From positions 62,001 through 126,000 of the forward strand of contig NZ_JBJMAV010000002.1 in the NCBI RefSeq assembly GCF_046600715.1: DNA of 64,000 nt. Direction: 5' to 3'. Positions within the stretch are counted from its first letter, which is position 1, and each line of letters begins with the position of its first letter. The stretch comes from Lysobacter_C viscosus (GTDB lineage Bacteria; Pseudomonadota; Gammaproteobacteria; Xanthomonadales; Xanthomonadaceae). Positions 42,362 to 51,005 of the stretch are shown here, in pieces. The notes beneath the pieces were generated by a model. The model had not been told where the DNA came from and made no database searches. It saw nothing but the letters and a program-made list of their open reading frames with translations. A program made the translations under genes and the position numbers.

Positions 42362-45300
42362 TCAATCCGTCACGAGTTCACGCCAGGACACGCGGCCCGA
42401 CGCAGCTGGGTTGTTGACGCCTACCGAACCGGTGTTACCGCCGGAACCGCCCACGCCAATGATCTTCTCGATGAGCAGGCCGTCGGTGGGCATGCCCACT
42501 CCGGTGTTAACGGAGCCAACTGCGTTGCCACCTACCTCGTCGTCGGTGTATTGGCCATCCCCGTCCACATCGAAGAAGTGGTCCGGGACGCTGCCACCGG
42601 TGAAAGCGTTCAAGGCATTCAGGAAGCCCTCACCACCAGGGAGGCACGGATTGGCATCGGGAATGATGCTGGAGAACAGCAGCACATTCGCTACCACTGC
42701 CGGATCGCCGATGATGCGCTCCCCCTGCGCAGTGCCGGGTGCCGGGGGGGCGAAGTCGATGTACCAGCCGTCCTTGTCCGCCGGCATCTGCACGCTGGAA
42801 GACTCGAATGACCGGACCGTCCGACCTGCGATGGTCCCCACCGCCGATGTCGTGCGCTCGACCAGGGAAGTGTCGCGATCAGCGACCCGATCCCCGTCAT
42901 CGATGATGCCGTACATGCTCTGGACCGAACGATCGGCCGGGTCACCAGGCTCGATCATCTTGCCGGTGCCGAAGAACACCCACTGCTTGTAGGTCGCCGG
43001 GTCGATGCCGATCGTCACGCCACCGGTGATCGGCTGGCGCTTGTTGTCATCGTCGGTGGCAATGAACAGCGGGCGGGGATTGGTCTTGGTTCCCAGCGCA
43101 ACCCCCCAGCTATTGCTGTTGGTCGCGGTCAGGTCGAACTTCCAGAGGTTGCCCTGGAGGTCGCCGGCGTAGACGTAATCGACCGTGCCGCTGGCGTCCT
43201 GGTCCCAGCCGCGGGGTGCGGAAAGGCCGTTGTTGAGGCTTCCACCGGTGGGAATGCGAGCTATGACGGAGCCGTCGGCGAGGTCCAGGACCAGCAATAC
43301 CGCCTGATCGCTGTCGCTGTTGAAGCCGTTGCCGATCACCACACCCGTGCGTCCGTTATTCAGTTTCGCGATGAAGGGCTCGCCGGTTACGTGGCCGAGG
43401 TCCGCGATGTTGCTGACGTCCCACTCGACGTCCGCGTTGCCAAAGGAGTCCGGGTCGGTCACATCCAGCGCATAGACACCCCGACCGCCACGTCCCAGCG
43501 TTCCCACCAGGATGTTCTTGCCGGGCGTCTGGCGCTTGTTGGAAACGACGATCGGACCGTCGACGAAGTAATAGTGGGGATATGACGGTTGGCTCAGGGT
43601 CCGCAGACGGGCCATGTCGAGCGAGCCCGGTACGTAGGCGAACCTCTCAGCCCCGGTGTCGGCGTCGATCGCGTGGAGCATGCCGTCATTGGCACCCACG
43701 AAGATCGTGTTGCTGTCGGCCGAGTACACCGGGGAGCTGTGGATGATGTCTCCCAGCAGGCTGTTGCGGTTTCGGAAGACGCCGCCATCGAAGCGCTGCT
43801 CGCCGGAGCGTTGGCCCTTGAGGTAGTTCGCGACCGCAGCTCCGGTATTGCTGCCGTACGCCAGCGCCGTCTGCTGCGCGGTGGTGGGGAAACTCGCTCC
43901 CGAGGTGCCGTTGTGGGTAAAGACGTCACGGGTCGTGTAACCCGGGATCCCGTCGGATGCTTCCCATAGCGGCGGGTTTTCGTTGATGCCCCCGCTCGTG
44001 ACCGCGAACGCCTGGAGTTCACCCGTCCATTGCCCACCGATGTAGCGAGCCTGGAACAGCTTCGTGTTCGTGCTCAGCGTCGTGCTGTTGGCAGCCACGT
44101 TCGAGCTCGACGAAGTACGCTCCGAGATCTTCGCCAGGGCCTCTTCCAGTCCCGAGGCGAAGGCGGCAGGATCGGTCGCCGCAACGAACTCGCCCCGGCC
44201 GTTGACCGCGGCATGCCAGAGATCGTCGATGCGCTCCTGGTTCTCGGCGTCCATGGGATTGGGCCAGTTGATGTCTCCGGCCAGCAGTCGCGGAAGATCG
44301 GTATCGGGGTCCAGCGTGCCGCGGAGCCCGATCGAAATCCCGAAGGTCACCATGTGCTGCCAGAACGCCGGGTTGGCGGATGAAACCGGGACGATGTTAT
44401 CCATGTCCGGGCGAAGGTCCTGCTTCCAGAACCGCATGGCCATATCGGCCAGCGTGTTGCTATTGCTGTCCATGTACGGCGTGGATGGCGTGTACCGGTA
44501 GCTGGAGCCTTCGGGTTTTGAAATCAGCTCACCTTGCGTGTTGTCGGAGTTTCCCGAGTCGGTGGCGCCGGAAAAGTTGTTCCAGTAGCCGTCCGACGTC
44601 AGGATCGAGAAGTTCTGGCGGCAGGCATACTGATTGCCATCGCCATCCGTGAGCCCGCCGTACGGGCCGCCAGAACTGCCATCTGAGAAATATTGGCCCG
44701 CCCTCTGGAGAGCCCCATGCAAGGGGGTGTTACCGCTACCCTCTGCGTTGAAAAGCCGGGCGTACCATGTGCTCTTGTTGGTGCCGGTAAAGACGCCGTT
44801 GCTGGAATCAACCGGGATATTGAATTCTTCACGGTTCCAGATGCTGTCGTAACCAACACGGTATTTGCCGCCGTCCAGGCGTGCGAATGCATCCGCCGAG
44901 CCGCCCTTGGCCACCTTCATGCGCGTGCTGTGATAGGACTGCCAGATGGCGAAGTTCCGACGCTCGTCAGCCGGCGAGCGACCCGTAGGGGTGGCATCGC
45001 TGCAATTGCCCCAGCCTGTTCCCACGCGATCGCATCGGCGGACCCGCAGGTCCTGCAGGATCTGGTAGCGGAAGAAGTTCGCCGCATTGTTGAGGTAGGT
45101 GGAGTCCGTGCGGCTCATGTCCCGCGGCACGTAGAACGTCTGCACGCCGCCACATACCTGGAACCACTGTCCGTTCTGCCTCGACCACTGGCAACTGCCA
45201 GTGTCGGAGAGGTTGATGGTCCCCCCACCCACCTTGCTGAAATCCGCGTACGCGGCGTCGTAGGACATGCCACCGGTCATCCGGGTCCCATCCGCCGTCG

Positions 45301-45619
45301 TCCAGGCCTGATAGGTGATGCGGGGATCGTAGTAGATCGCGTTGAACGCAAACGACCGGTTCTGGATCGTATTGGCCAAGCCACCGCTGTCGCGGTTGCC
45401 ATTCTGCGGCATCCGTTCCCAGGTCATGGAGCCGGAATCGTCGAGGATGAACCGGATATTGGGCAGCACTCCGTTGCCGGACTGCGGCGGCACATTGTCG
45501 ACGGTCAGAGCGGCCTGGACCGGCAGGGCAAGCAGCGTCGCAAAGAAGGCGAGCGTCACCCCGTTGAGCAGGTGCGGCAGCTTGCGACGGCTGGGAGATT
45601 TCACTGCGGGGGATTTCAT
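42362..45619 (-). CDS. pilY1: Type IV pilus tip adhesin PilY1
   Basis: 1085-aa exported protein. A signal peptide ends near PVQAALT; an N-terminal region with the MIDAS-like RFILDDSGSM resembles a von Willebrand A domain. The C-terminal half is the PilY1 beta-propeller, with IFVGANDGMLHAIDADTG, YVPGSLD and LGRGGRGVYALDVTDP, and a calcium-binding-like loop DVDGDGQYTDDE near the end. In other bacteria it sits at the pilus tip and controls adhesion, retraction and surface sensing. The start is supported by GGAGG. It lies between pilX and pilE in one operon. Confidence 0.95.
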   Translation of the reverse strand: MKSPAVKSPSRRKLPHLLNGVTLAFFATLLALPVQAALTVDNVPPQSGNGVLPNIRFILDDSGSMTWERMPQNGNRDSGGLANTIQNRSFAFNAIYYDPRITYQAWTTADGTRMTGGMSYDAAYADFSKVGGGTINLSDTGSCQWSRQNGQWFQVCGGVQTFYVPRDMSRTDSTYLNNAANFFRYQILQDLRVRRCDRVGTGWGNCSDATPTGRSPADERRNFAIWQSYHSTRMKVAKGGSADAFARLDGGKYRVGYDSIWNREEFNIPVDSSNGVFTGTNKSTWYARLFNAEGSGNTPLHGALQRAGQYFSDGSSGGPYGGLTDGDGNQYACRQNFSILTSDGYWNNFSGATDSGNSDNTQGELISKPEGSSYRYTPSTPYMDSNSNTLADMAMRFWKQDLRPDMDNIVPVSSANPAFWQHMVTFGISIGLRGTLDPDTDLPRLLAGDINWPNPMDAENQERIDDLWHAAVNGRGEFVAATDPAAFASGLEEALAKISERTSSSSNVAANSTTLSTNTKLFQARYIGGQWTGELQAFAVTSGGINENPPLWEASDGIPGYTTRDVFTHNGTSGASFPTTAQQTALAYGSNTGAAVANYLKGQRSGEQRFDGGVFRNRNSLLGDIIHSSPVYSADSNTIFVGANDGMLHAIDADTGAERFAYVPGSLDMARLRTLSQPSYPHYYFVDGPIVVSNKRQTPGKNILVGTLGRGGRGVYALDVTDPDSFGNADVEWDVSNIADLGHVTGEPFIAKLNNGRTGVVIGNGFNSDSDQAVLLVLDLADGSVIARIPTGGSLNNGLSAPRGWDQDASGTVDYVYAGDLQGNLWKFDLTATNSNSWGVALGTKTNPRPLFIATDDDNKRQPITGGVTIGIDPATYKQWVFFGTGKMIEPGDPADRSVQSMYGIIDDGDRVADRDTSLVERTTSAVGTIAGRTVRSFESSSVQMPADKDGWYIDFAPPAPGTAQGERIIGDPAVVANVLLFSSIIPDANPCLPGGEGFLNALNAFTGGSVPDHFFDVDGDGQYTDDEVGGNAVGSVNTGVGMPTDGLLIEKIIGVGGSGGNTGSVGVNNPAASGRVSWRELVTD

Positions 45620-45630
45620 GTCGGCCTCCA

Positions 45631-46176
45631 TCAAGAGCCGGCGAGATTGGATTGCAGCACGACCTGGGCGCGGTCGGCGGCGGTGCTACGGGCCGAAACC
45701 CGGTAACGGGGCTTCAGGCAACTCGGGTGCTGCGGGATTTCACTGTCGCAACGCGGCCAGCTGGGGGCTTCGCCCATGTATTCGATGAAGAACTCGGGCT
45801 GGATCGCCACGTCGCCGACATCCACAAGGGCGCCACCCCAGTGCGCGCCGTTGCGGTCGGCGCGCGGCACGTAACCGGCCTCCAACTCCGCTTGGGTCGG
45901 CTGGTCACAGAGGTTGCCGTTGCAGCCTCCGGACCCGATGACCGGAAAACCGGCGCGACCATTGGCCAGGATGGCCGCCTCGCCCTCCCGGAGGGCGGCT
46001 TCCGCAGCCTGGAACGCCAGGCTCCGATCAAGCAGGTTGGCACTCATGCGCTCTTCCATCAGCGTGCCGCGCAGGCTGGCCAGACCCAGCAGGGTCATCA
46101 CCAACAGCAGGATCAGGACCACCATGAGGGCGGCGCCGGATTGCTTCTTCGGGGCGCGGATCATGCGGATGTTCAT
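45631..46176 (-). CDS. pilX: Minor pilin PilX
   Basis: 181-aa minor pilin with cleavage motif KKQSG-AALMVVLILLLVMTLLGL. As usual in PilX, the Glu5 found in other pilins is missing. The downstream region EERMSANLLDRSLAFQAAEAAL is the conserved PilX block. Four Cys residues in the globular part could pair. Its ATG overlaps the pilW stop (ATGA) and pilY1 follows 11 bp on. Confidence 0.92.
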   Translation of the reverse strand: MNIRMIRAPKKQSGAALMVVLILLLVMTLLGLASLRGTLMEERMSANLLDRSLAFQAAEAALREGEAAILANGRAGFPVIGSGGCNGNLCDQPTQAELEAGYVPRADRNGAHWGGALVDVGDVAIQPEFFIEYMGEAPSWPRCDSEIPQHPSCLKPRYRVSARSTAADRAQVVLQSNLAGS

Positions 46177-47171
46177 GCGTTCCTGTTCCTGAGGGTCGCG
46201 ATGTGGACCAGCTGCCGGCCGATCACTTCGCCGTTCAGTCCGACGCGGTCTTCACCTTCCAGCTCGAGTTCGATCCGTGCGGCAAGCACCTCGCCCCAAC
46301 GCGTGCCCACCGCACCGGCGGCGACATACGTTGCTGCCCCGGGGAGCAGGTAACTGATCTGCATGTCCTCGACGCCGTCGGTGATCTCTTCCGGGGGCCC
46401 CATCACGCCCCTCCGCAGGACGCTGCGATAGAGCGAGTTCCCACCGGCCGGGTTCTCGCCGATGAACCAGCGAACCGCCTTGAGCCGGACCATCTGCGAG
46501 TTCTCACCGTACTCGTAGTTGTTGCACAGGTTGGTGGGGCTGCCCGTGCAAGCGCACTTCACCGGCACTCCGAGCGCCTTGGTGCAGTTGCCAACGGTCC
46601 CGGTGCCGGTGTTATGGACGACGGTCGCATTCGTCGCGCTGGGCCCCGTCATCTGGAAGATCGTGGCCTGACGGTTGTCGCAGACCAGCAGCACCTCGTC
46701 GACCACAAGGTCGTGGTCTGGCGTATTGAGGTGGAACGCGGCGGCCGTGGGGTTGTGGCTCGCGACGGTGACACCCCGGCCTTCGCCGGACATCAGCTCG
46801 ACCGCGTCGGTGCCTGCCACCCGATTGCCCGGCTCCTCCAGTGCAAACGCGCCCTCGACTCCGCGGATCCCGTCGCCGAAGTTGGTGAACCAGGTGCTCG
46901 TGGGGTTCTCCAGCACGTTCGCAATGGGCAGGCGACTTGAGCAGGGGTTTCCACCGGCTTCGCGCAGGTCGCGCGCCATCAGCTCGAACGCGACGCGGGC
47001 GTTCTCCTGGACGCGCCCCAGGCTCTCGGTGGCGGTATAGGTCTGGCGGTTGGACATGAAAACGCCGATGGCCGCGCCGACTACCAGCAGGCCCAGCACG
47101 AGCGCCACCATCAGTTCGACGAGACCCAGGCCGCTCTGGTAGGTGTTGCGATTGGTCGATTTGCGTGTCAT
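46173..47171 (-). CDS. pilW: Minor pilin PilW
   Basis: 332-aa minor pilin with cleavage after Gly14 (YQSG-LGLVEL) and Glu5 present. The helix VALVLGLLVVGAAIGVF and the block NRQTYTATESLGRVQENARVAFELMARDLREAGG are typical of PilW. The large C-terminal domain contains several Cys residues. It begins one base after the pilV stop codon and overlaps pilX by four bases, indicating coupled translation. Confidence 0.93.
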   Translation of the reverse strand: MTRKSTNRNTYQSGLGLVELMVALVLGLLVVGAAIGVFMSNRQTYTATESLGRVQENARVAFELMARDLREAGGNPCSSRLPIANVLENPTSTWFTNFGDGIRGVEGAFALEEPGNRVAGTDAVELMSGEGRGVTVASHNPTAAAFHLNTPDHDLVVDEVLLVCDNRQATIFQMTGPSATNATVVHNTGTGTVGNCTKALGVPVKCACTGSPTNLCNNYEYGENSQMVRLKAVRWFIGENPAGGNSLYRSVLRRGVMGPPEEITDGVEDMQISYLLPGAATYVAAGAVGTRWGEVLAARIELELEGEDRVGLNGEVIGRQLVHIATLRNRNA

Positions 47172-47172
47172 G

Positions 47173-47673
47173 TCAGATCCGGGTCTGGGTTTCTACGGCT
47201 TGCTCGGTATCGCCGGTGGCGCCCTGGGGCCCCGCACGGCTGTCGTCCCACTGCACCGTCACGGTGCAGTTGCCCGCGTTGCAGACGACTTCGCCACAAG
47301 CGGTGCTGCCCATGGTGTCCTGCAGGTCGCGGATCCAAATGGCCTGGTCGTTGGCCACCAGGCTGCCGCCTCCACCCGGAGGGGCGCAGGTCATGCCCAT
47401 GTTGTAGCCGCCCGCCAGGGCGACCACGCGGTTGGCACGCATGGCATCGATGATGCTGTAGCTCTGCACCACCGCCTGGCTCCGCTCCAGGGAACTCTGG
47501 CTGTTACGCAGCGCCGTTGCCTGCATTGCGGCGATGCCGAGCAGGCCGATCGCCATGATCAGCACGGCTACCAGCACCTCGATCAGGCCCGCCCCGCGGA
47601 TGGACGCCCGGGAGACGTTGATGCTGCGCTGACGCGAATGAATTGTGTTGCCCATCTTCAATTGTCCGTTCAT
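47173..47673 (-). CDS. pilV: Minor pilin PilV
   Basis: 166-aa minor pilin. The cleavage site is SIRG-AGLIEVLVAVLIMAIGLLG with Glu5, followed by MQATALRNSQSSLERSQAV, the PilV pattern. The start was fixed by the ATGA overlap with the stop of the upstream fimT-like gene, although a second Met lies six codons later. Cys residues in GMTCAPPG and ACGEVVCNAGNC may form disulfides. Confidence 0.92.
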   Translation of the reverse strand: MNGQLKMGNTIHSRQRSINVSRASIRGAGLIEVLVAVLIMAIGLLGIAAMQATALRNSQSSLERSQAVVQSYSIIDAMRANRVVALAGGYNMGMTCAPPGGGGSLVANDQAIWIRDLQDTMGSTACGEVVCNAGNCTVTVQWDDSRAGPQGATGDTEQAVETQTRI

Positions 47674-48266
47674 GGAGCGACGCACGCGCCGCCGGCGTCG
47701 CTGCGTCGGCTGTTGATGCGGCTACCGAATGCCAGCTCCACCAGGCGCTCGTTCTGGGGCGGCTGGGTCGTGGGCAGGCAAACGCTGACCAGCGCATCCA
47801 GCAGCGCACCATCGGCGGCCCGCGCCATGCCATCGGCGCGGAACTCGATGCGGTTGCCGTTGCCGGTGATCGTGTCGGCGGCCCGCACCTGCACCGGCTG
47901 TTCGACAACGCTCACGCGCAATACCTGGTCGTACGTGCCATCTCGGTTGGAGTCGGCGATGGTGATCCACTGGCCCCACTCGTCACCGTCGGTGCAGGTG
48001 GCGCCATCATCGCTCTCGCAAACAGCTACGCGCAGGTTGCGACGCAGCGATTCCATCTTGGCCAGCTGCAGGGAGGCGACCATCTCGTTGGAGTTGGCGG
48101 TCAGCCGGTTGCCGTTGATGAGCCCCGTGAAGCTGGGAACCGCCAAGGCGATCATGATCGCGAGCACCGCGATCGCGACCAGCAGCTCGATCAGGGTGAA
48201 GCCTGAGGTCGCGCGCGCGGAACGTCGCTGGGCGTCCGGGTGGACTACTATTGCCACGTGCTGCAT
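47670..48266 (-). CDS. fimT: Minor pilin FimT/FimU (GspH family)
   Basis: 198-aa GspH-family minor pilin and first gene of the operon. Cleavage after Gly22 (ATSG-FTLIELLVA) with Glu5; the helix VLAIMIALAVPSFTGLI and the block LTANSNEMVASLQLAKMESLRRN are family features. The start is supported by a strong GGGAGGGG site three bases upstream. Its stop overlaps the pilV start. The promoter of the operon must lie between this gene and the divergent kinase gene. Confidence 0.93.
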   Translation of the reverse strand: MQHVAIVVHPDAQRRSARATSGFTLIELLVAIAVLAIMIALAVPSFTGLINGNRLTANSNEMVASLQLAKMESLRRNLRVAVCESDDGATCTDGDEWGQWITIADSNRDGTYDQVLRVSVVEQPVQVRAADTITGNGNRIEFRADGMARAADGALLDALVSVCLPTTQPPQNERLVELAFGSRINSRRSDAGGACVAP

Positions 48267-48420
48267 TGACCCCTCCCATGGTTTGGCCTGACTACCGTAC
48301 GGCTCCCTACCCCTGTGATCCAGCAATGCCCGATGGACGGCCGGTATGCCGGCGCGGGCGGTGGCGAGACCGCACCTTTGCGAATGCGGCATCATGGAGC
48401 GCCGCGCAGCGGATTCCGCC

Positions 48421-49461
48421 ATGGCAGCCCCCATCGCGCCCCGATCCCACCCCCTGGATGGCCTGTGGCAGGCGCCTACCCTGATCTGGGTGGTCCTGGG
48501 CGGCCTGGGCCTGGCGACGGTACTGGCGCTCGCGCCGGGCGTCACCGCTGACCGGGCGGTGTATTTCGGGTTGGCGGCAATGGCCATCGAATGGATCGCC
48601 CTGCTCACCCTGGGCTCGCTTTACCTGTTGCGCCACGGCCTGTCGCACACGCGCGCGTTGCGGGTCGCCTACCTCGCACTGGCGCTGTTGGTGCTCAACA
48701 CATGGCTGGTCTGCGCGCTGGCATGGTGGCTGATGGGCGAGGCCTGGTCCCTGACGCCCGGAGGATGGGCAAGCCTGGTCGCGCGCCTGACCGGCATCAT
48801 CCTGGTGGTCGGGACGCTCGGCCTGGGTGCGTTCCAGAACCACTGGCGCGCCCGGCAGCTGGCGGTCAGGGCCAAGCAGGCGGAGCTGGAGGCGCTGCAG
48901 GCACGAATCCGGCCGCACTTCCTGTTCAACACGCTCAATACGGGGGCCGCGCTGGTGCACCAGCGCCCCGGGGACGCCGAGCGATTGTTGGTTGACCTGG
49001 CCGACCTGTTTCGCGCGGCCCTGGGCGGTCCGCGGGAAATACCCCTGGCCGATGAGCTGGCCCTGGCGCGCCGCTACCTCGAGATCGAAGCGTTGCGGTT
49101 CGGCGACCGGCTGCGGGTGCGGTGGCTGCTGCCGGACTCCCTCCCCGATGTGGCCGTGCCCGCCCTGTCGATCCAGCCACTGGTCGAGAACGCCATCCGC
49201 CATGGCGTCGAGCGCGTGCCGGGCGGTGGCGAGGTGGCGGTATCGGTGATCGACGACGGTGACGGTGTGGTCGTGACCGTCACCAATCCCCTGCCGGGCC
49301 CCACGGGGTCTGCCGCCGTGCGGGAAGGGCACCACGTCGGGCTGCGGTCCTCGCGTGCGCGCATCGAAGCGTTGACCGATGGCCGTGGACGGCTCACCAC
49401 CCGCGAGGTCGACGGGCGCTACGAGGCCACCGTGCGCATCCCACGCCACCCGTCCACTTAG
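48421..49461 (+). CDS. LytS/FimS (AlgZ)-like sensor histidine kinase
   Basis: 346-aa membrane kinase. Four hydrophobic segments occupy residues about 15-140 (for example LIWVVLGGLGLATVLAL and LTGIILVVGTLGLGAF). The kinase part is the His_kinase family type: H-box RPHFLFNTLNTG, N-box IQPLVENAIRHGVE and a short G-box, with no HAMP or PAS domain. This architecture is that of P. aeruginosa FimS/AlgZ, which with AlgR controls the minor-pilin operon. Here the gene is divergent from exactly that operon, but no response-regulator gene is present beside it. The start is uncertain; an ATG nine codons upstream is possible. Confidence 0.85.
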   Translation: MAAPIAPRSHPLDGLWQAPTLIWVVLGGLGLATVLALAPGVTADRAVYFGLAAMAIEWIALLTLGSLYLLRHGLSHTRALRVAYLALALLVLNTWLVCALAWWLMGEAWSLTPGGWASLVARLTGIILVVGTLGLGAFQNHWRARQLAVRAKQAELEALQARIRPHFLFNTLNTGAALVHQRPGDAERLLVDLADLFRAALGGPREIPLADELALARRYLEIEALRFGDRLRVRWLLPDSLPDVAVPALSIQPLVENAIRHGVERVPGGGEVAVSVIDDGDGVVVTVTNPLPGPTGSAAVREGHHVGLRSSRARIEALTDGRGRLTTREVDGRYEATVRIPRHPST

Positions 49462-49506
49462 TCCGCCGGCTCGGCGCCAGTGCGCCCTCGGGCATGGGGC
49501 CCGGTG

Positions 49507-50889
49507 TCAGGCCACGACCCGGTAGCAGGGCTGGTATTGCCCGGCGATCTTCATCCGGCGCTGTTCGACGAATGCGCGCAGCAGTGCGTCCAGGGACTGC
49601 ATCATGTCGGGATCGCCGTGGATCTCGAACGGCCCGTGCGCCTCGATCCGGCGCATGCCGTCCTCCTTTACGTTGCCGGCGACGATCCCCGAAAACGCGC
49701 GGCGCAGGTCCGCGGCCAGTTCCGACGGTTTGCGGCCGTGGTGCAGGTCCAGTGCCGCCATCGCCTCGTGGCTGGGCACGAACGGCTGCTGGAACTCCAG
49801 CGGGATGTCGATCGACCAGTTGAAGAAGAACGAGTCGCGCTGTGTCAGCCGGTGCTCGCGAACCTTGCGGATCCCGGCGGCCATCCGGCGCGCCGCGGCC
49901 GGCGGGTCGCCGATGATGATCTCGTAGCGCGAGGTCGCCGCCTCGCCCAGCGTCAGCCGCAGGAAGCGGTCGATCTGCTCGAAGTACGGCGCCGAGCTGC
50001 TGGGGCCGGTCAGGATCAGCGGGAACGGAACCGTCGCATTCTCCTCGCGCAGCAGGATGCCCAGCAGGTAGAGGATCTCTTCGGCGGTGCCGACGCCACC
50101 GGGGAACACGATGATGCCGTGTCCGATGCGGACGAAGGCCTCAAGGCGCTTTTCGATGTCCGGCATGATCACCAGGTGGTTGACGATCGGGTTGGGCGAC
50201 TCGGCGGCGATGATTCCCGGCTCGGTCACGCCCACGTAGCGACCCCGCCGGACCCGCTGCTTGGCATGGGCGATGGTCGCACCCTTCATCGGCCCCTTCA
50301 TGGCGCCGGGACCGCAGCCGGTGCAGATGTCCAGCGCGCGCAGGCCCAACTGGTAACCCACTTCCTTGGTGTACATGTACTCGTCGCGGTTGATCGAGTG
50401 CCCGCCCCAGCACACCACAAGGTTGGGATCGGCCGGTTGCAGCACGCGGGCGTTGCGCAGCAGGTCGAACACCGCGTCGGTGATGCCCGCGCTGGTGGAC
50501 AGGTCCCGCCCCCCCGCATCACCGTCTAGTTCGATCGCCGTGTACGCCAGGTCCCGCACCACCGCGAACAGCAGTTCAGCCACGCCGCGGATGATCTCGC
50601 CGTCAACGAAGGCGGTGCCCGGAGCGTTCTTCAGGTCGATGCGAAGGCCCCGGTCCTGCTGTTCGACCTGCACATCGAAATCCGGATACAGCTCCTGCGC
50701 CGCGCGCGGGTCGTCGGACGTGCTGCCGCTGGTCAGCACCGCGAGCGCGCATCGGCGAAGCAGGTCGTGCATTCCCGTGGAAACATCGCGCAGGCGCGCA
50801 ACCTCGTCGCGGGACAGGACATCCAGGCCACCCCGCGGGTAGATCCTGGCATTGACGGTGGGGAGGCGCGACGTGACGGCTGCTGACAT
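49507..50889 (-). CDS. ppnN: Nucleotide 5'-monophosphate nucleosidase PpnN
   Basis: 460-aa LOG-family nucleosidase that splits purine and pyrimidine monophosphates into base and ribose 5-phosphate; in E. coli it is stimulated by (p)ppGpp. The catalytic LOG motif is FPGGVGTAEEI, preceded by CTGCGPGAMKGPMKGA. Flanking N- and C-terminal regions typical of PpnN, rather than of short LOG proteins, are present, and the length matches. The start MSAAVTSRLPTVNARIYP is the family N-terminus. Confidence 0.93.
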   Translation of the reverse strand: MSAAVTSRLPTVNARIYPRGGLDVLSRDEVARLRDVSTGMHDLLRRCALAVLTSGSTSDDPRAAQELYPDFDVQVEQQDRGLRIDLKNAPGTAFVDGEIIRGVAELLFAVVRDLAYTAIELDGDAGGRDLSTSAGITDAVFDLLRNARVLQPADPNLVVCWGGHSINRDEYMYTKEVGYQLGLRALDICTGCGPGAMKGPMKGATIAHAKQRVRRGRYVGVTEPGIIAAESPNPIVNHLVIMPDIEKRLEAFVRIGHGIIVFPGGVGTAEEILYLLGILLREENATVPFPLILTGPSSSAPYFEQIDRFLRLTLGEAATSRYEIIIGDPPAAARRMAAGIRKVREHRLTQRDSFFFNWSIDIPLEFQQPFVPSHEAMAALDLHHGRKPSELAADLRRAFSGIVAGNVKEDGMRRIEAHGPFEIHGDPDMMQSLDALLRAFVEQRRMKIAGQYQPCYRVVA

Positions 50890-50949
50890 CCGGTTTTCTC
50901 GTTGTTCTTTCGTTTCGGAGCCGGTGACTCTAACCACCGGCGTACACAA

Positions 50950-50980
50950 AGGAAAACGGCCGGGGTTTCCCCCGGCCGTT
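50950..50980 (-). terminator. Terminator of the Oar-like receptor gene
   Basis: AACGGCCGGGG and CCCCGGCCGTT form a strong stem; on the reverse strand TTTTCC follows. It lies just past the receptor stop codon. Confidence 0.75.
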
Positions 50981-51005
50981 GCCCTGCCCCACGGGCGGAA
51001 GTGGA

